From Sinonovacula constricta (Eukaryota; Mollusca; Bivalvia; Cardiida; Solecurtidae), in assembly GCA_007844125.1 (NCBI GenBank), contig CM017556.1:19522110-19586109 (forward strand): a stretch of DNA of 64,000 nucleotides. Direction: 5' to 3'. Each line of letters starts with the position of its first letter. Within the stretch, counting starts at the first letter, position 1. This document shows, one piece after another, positions 61,671-64,000 of the stretch. The notes beneath the pieces were generated by a model. The model was not told where the DNA came from and made no database searches. It saw nothing but the letters and a program-made list of their open reading frames with translations. The position numbers and the translations under genes were made by a program.

Positions 61671-62984
61671 CTCGTTACCTTACTTTACGACAGGCCTATT
61701 AGGTTACACGATAGCTACGTTACCATATGATACCTTTACAATATAAATACGCATGATGTACGATGTTTTGGACAACTGGTATGGTGCCAGGACTGTACAT
61801 AGAGCTATTTGCAATACGTACCACAATATATTGCCATATTTGACTGAACTATTATAAGGAGCTTTTCATCCAATTATAATGAGCAGAATGAACAACAAAT
61901 GTCTGAGTATAATATGAAATAGCTTTATAAGCATTACATGTATGCATACAGGTAAACTCAGAAACAAAGTAGGAATTTTGTCATATGTTCTTATTTCGAA
62001 AAATCAATCGGCTTGGCAATATTGTTTACAACTTGCAATGATCATGTTTGATTAAACTGCTAAACAAAAGGTAATGATACTGTTTTAATTATTCTGTCAG
62101 CAACTATCCTATACTAGCAATGTGGCTACTTGCAGTACATTTTAAGTCCAATAAGATTCAGGCTTCTATGCAACATTCGTTTTCTAAAATCCAGAAATGA
62201 AAATGTCAAATCAAAAGTCAAAACCTAGGTTAAAACTCTTGTTTAAATGAATAGTGCAAATGCAAATTGAGTGGTTCTGAGCGGTTTATAATGAACTCCA
62301 CAAGCATGTATTTGACATCAGACTACATTTTCAGTCGGTTATTGCTTTTCATTAACATGTGCATCTTTTATTTTGAATGCAAAAATGGTGGCAGCAACCA
62401 ATGTTTACAAAATATTGTAAAAAAAACTGGTATGTTCATTGTGTATCGCGGTACTGTATTGACTTTACCCAGTATCGCAGTATACCGGTACACCATAACA
62501 TCTCTAACATCCATACACCCATCTATTGATACACCAATCCACCCATACACACAACCATTGATATGCACCTGCACAGCAACCACTTGCAAATAAGTGCGAT
62601 CAATCAATAAGGTTTGGCCTATTACTTGTACCACAAATTCTGATATTGTATATCTATATACATATTTTAACATGTTTTTTAATTAGTTTTATTGTTTCTA
62701 ATCTGTAAAAATGCACAAAACTGCCTTTTATAAATGGATTCAATCATCCAAATAAGTTATTACAATAATCCAGCTGCACTCATTTAAATGAAGAAAGATT
62801 CCCGCCTAAAATGGCTTTCTCGGCAAAACAGAAAATGCACACAATCACAATGTATATGCCACAGAGTAATCACTGTTTAATTTGTTTACAACATGAATGA
62901 ATTACATACTTAAACTCAAATATAACAAACACAAAAGTACAGATGAAATTAAACTTGGTTAATGTATGTCATCATGCATATACA
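61671..62984. other. spacer between two arrays
   Basis: AT-rich; holds a small relic of the 32-bp repeat at 62505-62570. No supported gene. Confidence 0.5.
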
Positions 62985-64000
62985 TCTGTCAAAATGCACT
63001 CATCTGACAAAAATGGACTCATCTGTCAATATGCACATCTATCAGTCAATATACACATTCATCTCTGTCAATATGCACATTCATCTGTCAATATGCACAT
63101 ACTTCTGCTATATACACTACATATGCTAAAATACTCACCCTACCATCAAAATACTAATTGATATGTCAATATGCACGACCATCTGTCAATATACACCTCC
63201 ATCTGTCAATATACACATCCATCTGTCAAGATACACATTCATCTATAAACAGACACATCCATCTGTCAATATACACAACCATCTGTCAATATACACCTCC
63301 ATCTGTCAATATACACATCCATCTGTCAAGATACACATTCATCTATAAACAGACACATCCATCAGTCAATATACACATCCATCTGTCAATATACACATCC
63401 ATCTGTCAAGATACACATTCATCTATAAACAGACACATCCATCAGTCAATATACACATCCATCTGTCAATATACAAACCCAAACCAGTCAATATACATAT
63501 CCATCTGGAAACTTACACATCCATTAGTCAATATAGGTATTTACCGGCATTTTTGTAGATACTGTGCAGCGACATTTCTATCATTATAGCACAGGGGCAC
63601 ATATGAGGTCCTCAGGGACTGAACCGGGCCTGTCCATTATACTGACACCGACAAGTCAGGTGTAATGCTGTCCCCTTAGCACCGTGCATTAGGAGGGAAA
63701 ACACTACTACCAACTTTAAAGTCTTTTGTTTGACACGGCCTGGGTTTGAACCCATGACCTCCCGATCCGCAAGCCGACGCTCTACCACCTGAGCTATTGC
63801 AGACAGATCATTTGTCAATATACACATCCCTCTGTCAGTATACATTCCCCCCAGTCAATATACACATCCATCTGTCAATATACATACCCACACCAGTCAA
63901 TATACACATCCATTAGTCAATTTACACATCCATCTGTCAATATACATTCCCACCCCAGTCAATATACACATCCATCTGTCAATATACATACCTACACCAG
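62985..64000. repeat. 20-bp tandem array, runs off the window
   Basis: Unit CATCCATCTGTCAATATACA, 20 bp, with variants CAAGATACACATTC and CTATAAACAGACAC. A larger block of about 100 bp containing these variants is repeated at 63165-63470. Interrupted by a SINE at 63536-63810 and continues to the window end. Confidence 0.95.
63536..63810 (-). repeat. tRNA-derived SINE, family B, copy 2, inserted in the 20-bp array
   Basis: Relative of 50917-51200 over its whole length: A box TAGCTCAGGTGG (63785-63796), B box GGGTTCAAACCC (63742-63753), the same body phrases and 3' end. Flanks TTAGTCAATATA and TTTGTCAATATA could be a target-site duplication, but the array repeats this string anyway. Confidence 0.92.

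Overview
The window is AT-rich animal nuclear DNA with long introns, GT-AG exons, tRNA-derived SINEs, a pogo-type MITE, five minisatellite or satellite arrays, and many decayed mobile elements. Gene content (an intron-light NACHT-LRR receptor and a secreted MIB/HERC2-CCP-CUB protein) and several dispersed repeats that I associate with clams point to a bivalve mollusc, probably heterodont. That assignment is inference; the species cannot be named from the sequence alone.

The left third (about 2.1-22.7 kb, minus strand) holds one multi-exon gene that no single long ORF reveals. I assembled twelve coding exons by eye. They begin with an ATG plus signal peptide at 22686, followed by a Thr/Ser-rich linker and a MIB/HERC2 domain split over two exons. 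After that come three alternating CCP (sushi) and CUB pairs, the last ending at 2117. Every splice junction is GT-AG and every phase matches the next exon, giving 647 codons plus one base. The 3' end was not found and probably lies left of 2117 or outside the window. One CUB exon contains an in-frame polytyrosine microsatellite. Introns contain a decayed multi-copy-family pseudogene (18.19-19.26 kb) and a dispersed repeat. The far left edge (3-672) is the decayed 3' end of a pogo/Tigger-like transposase gene on the plus strand.

The middle (22.7-54 kb) has no gene I can support. It holds a 3.0 kb array of a 35-bp repeat (36.4-39.4 kb), a 1.5 kb array of 42/46-bp units (45.3-46.8 kb), and a 135-bp satellite (about 49.0-51.2 kb) with a SINE inserted in it. 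It also holds an 850-bp pogo-type MITE (51.5-52.4 kb), two copies of a second SINE family and scattered dispersed repeats.

The right part has a NACHT-LRR gene on the minus strand (54607-57641, one large 3' exon). Its leucine-rich part is built of five 240-bp units, and decayed further units lie beyond the stop codon. Farther right are a tRNA-derived SINE, a 32-bp array (60.1-61.7 kb) and a 20-bp array (63.0 kb to the window end) with a SINE inside it. The secreted CCP/CUB protein and the NLR are both of types linked to recognition and innate immunity, but nothing in the sequence shows that they work together.
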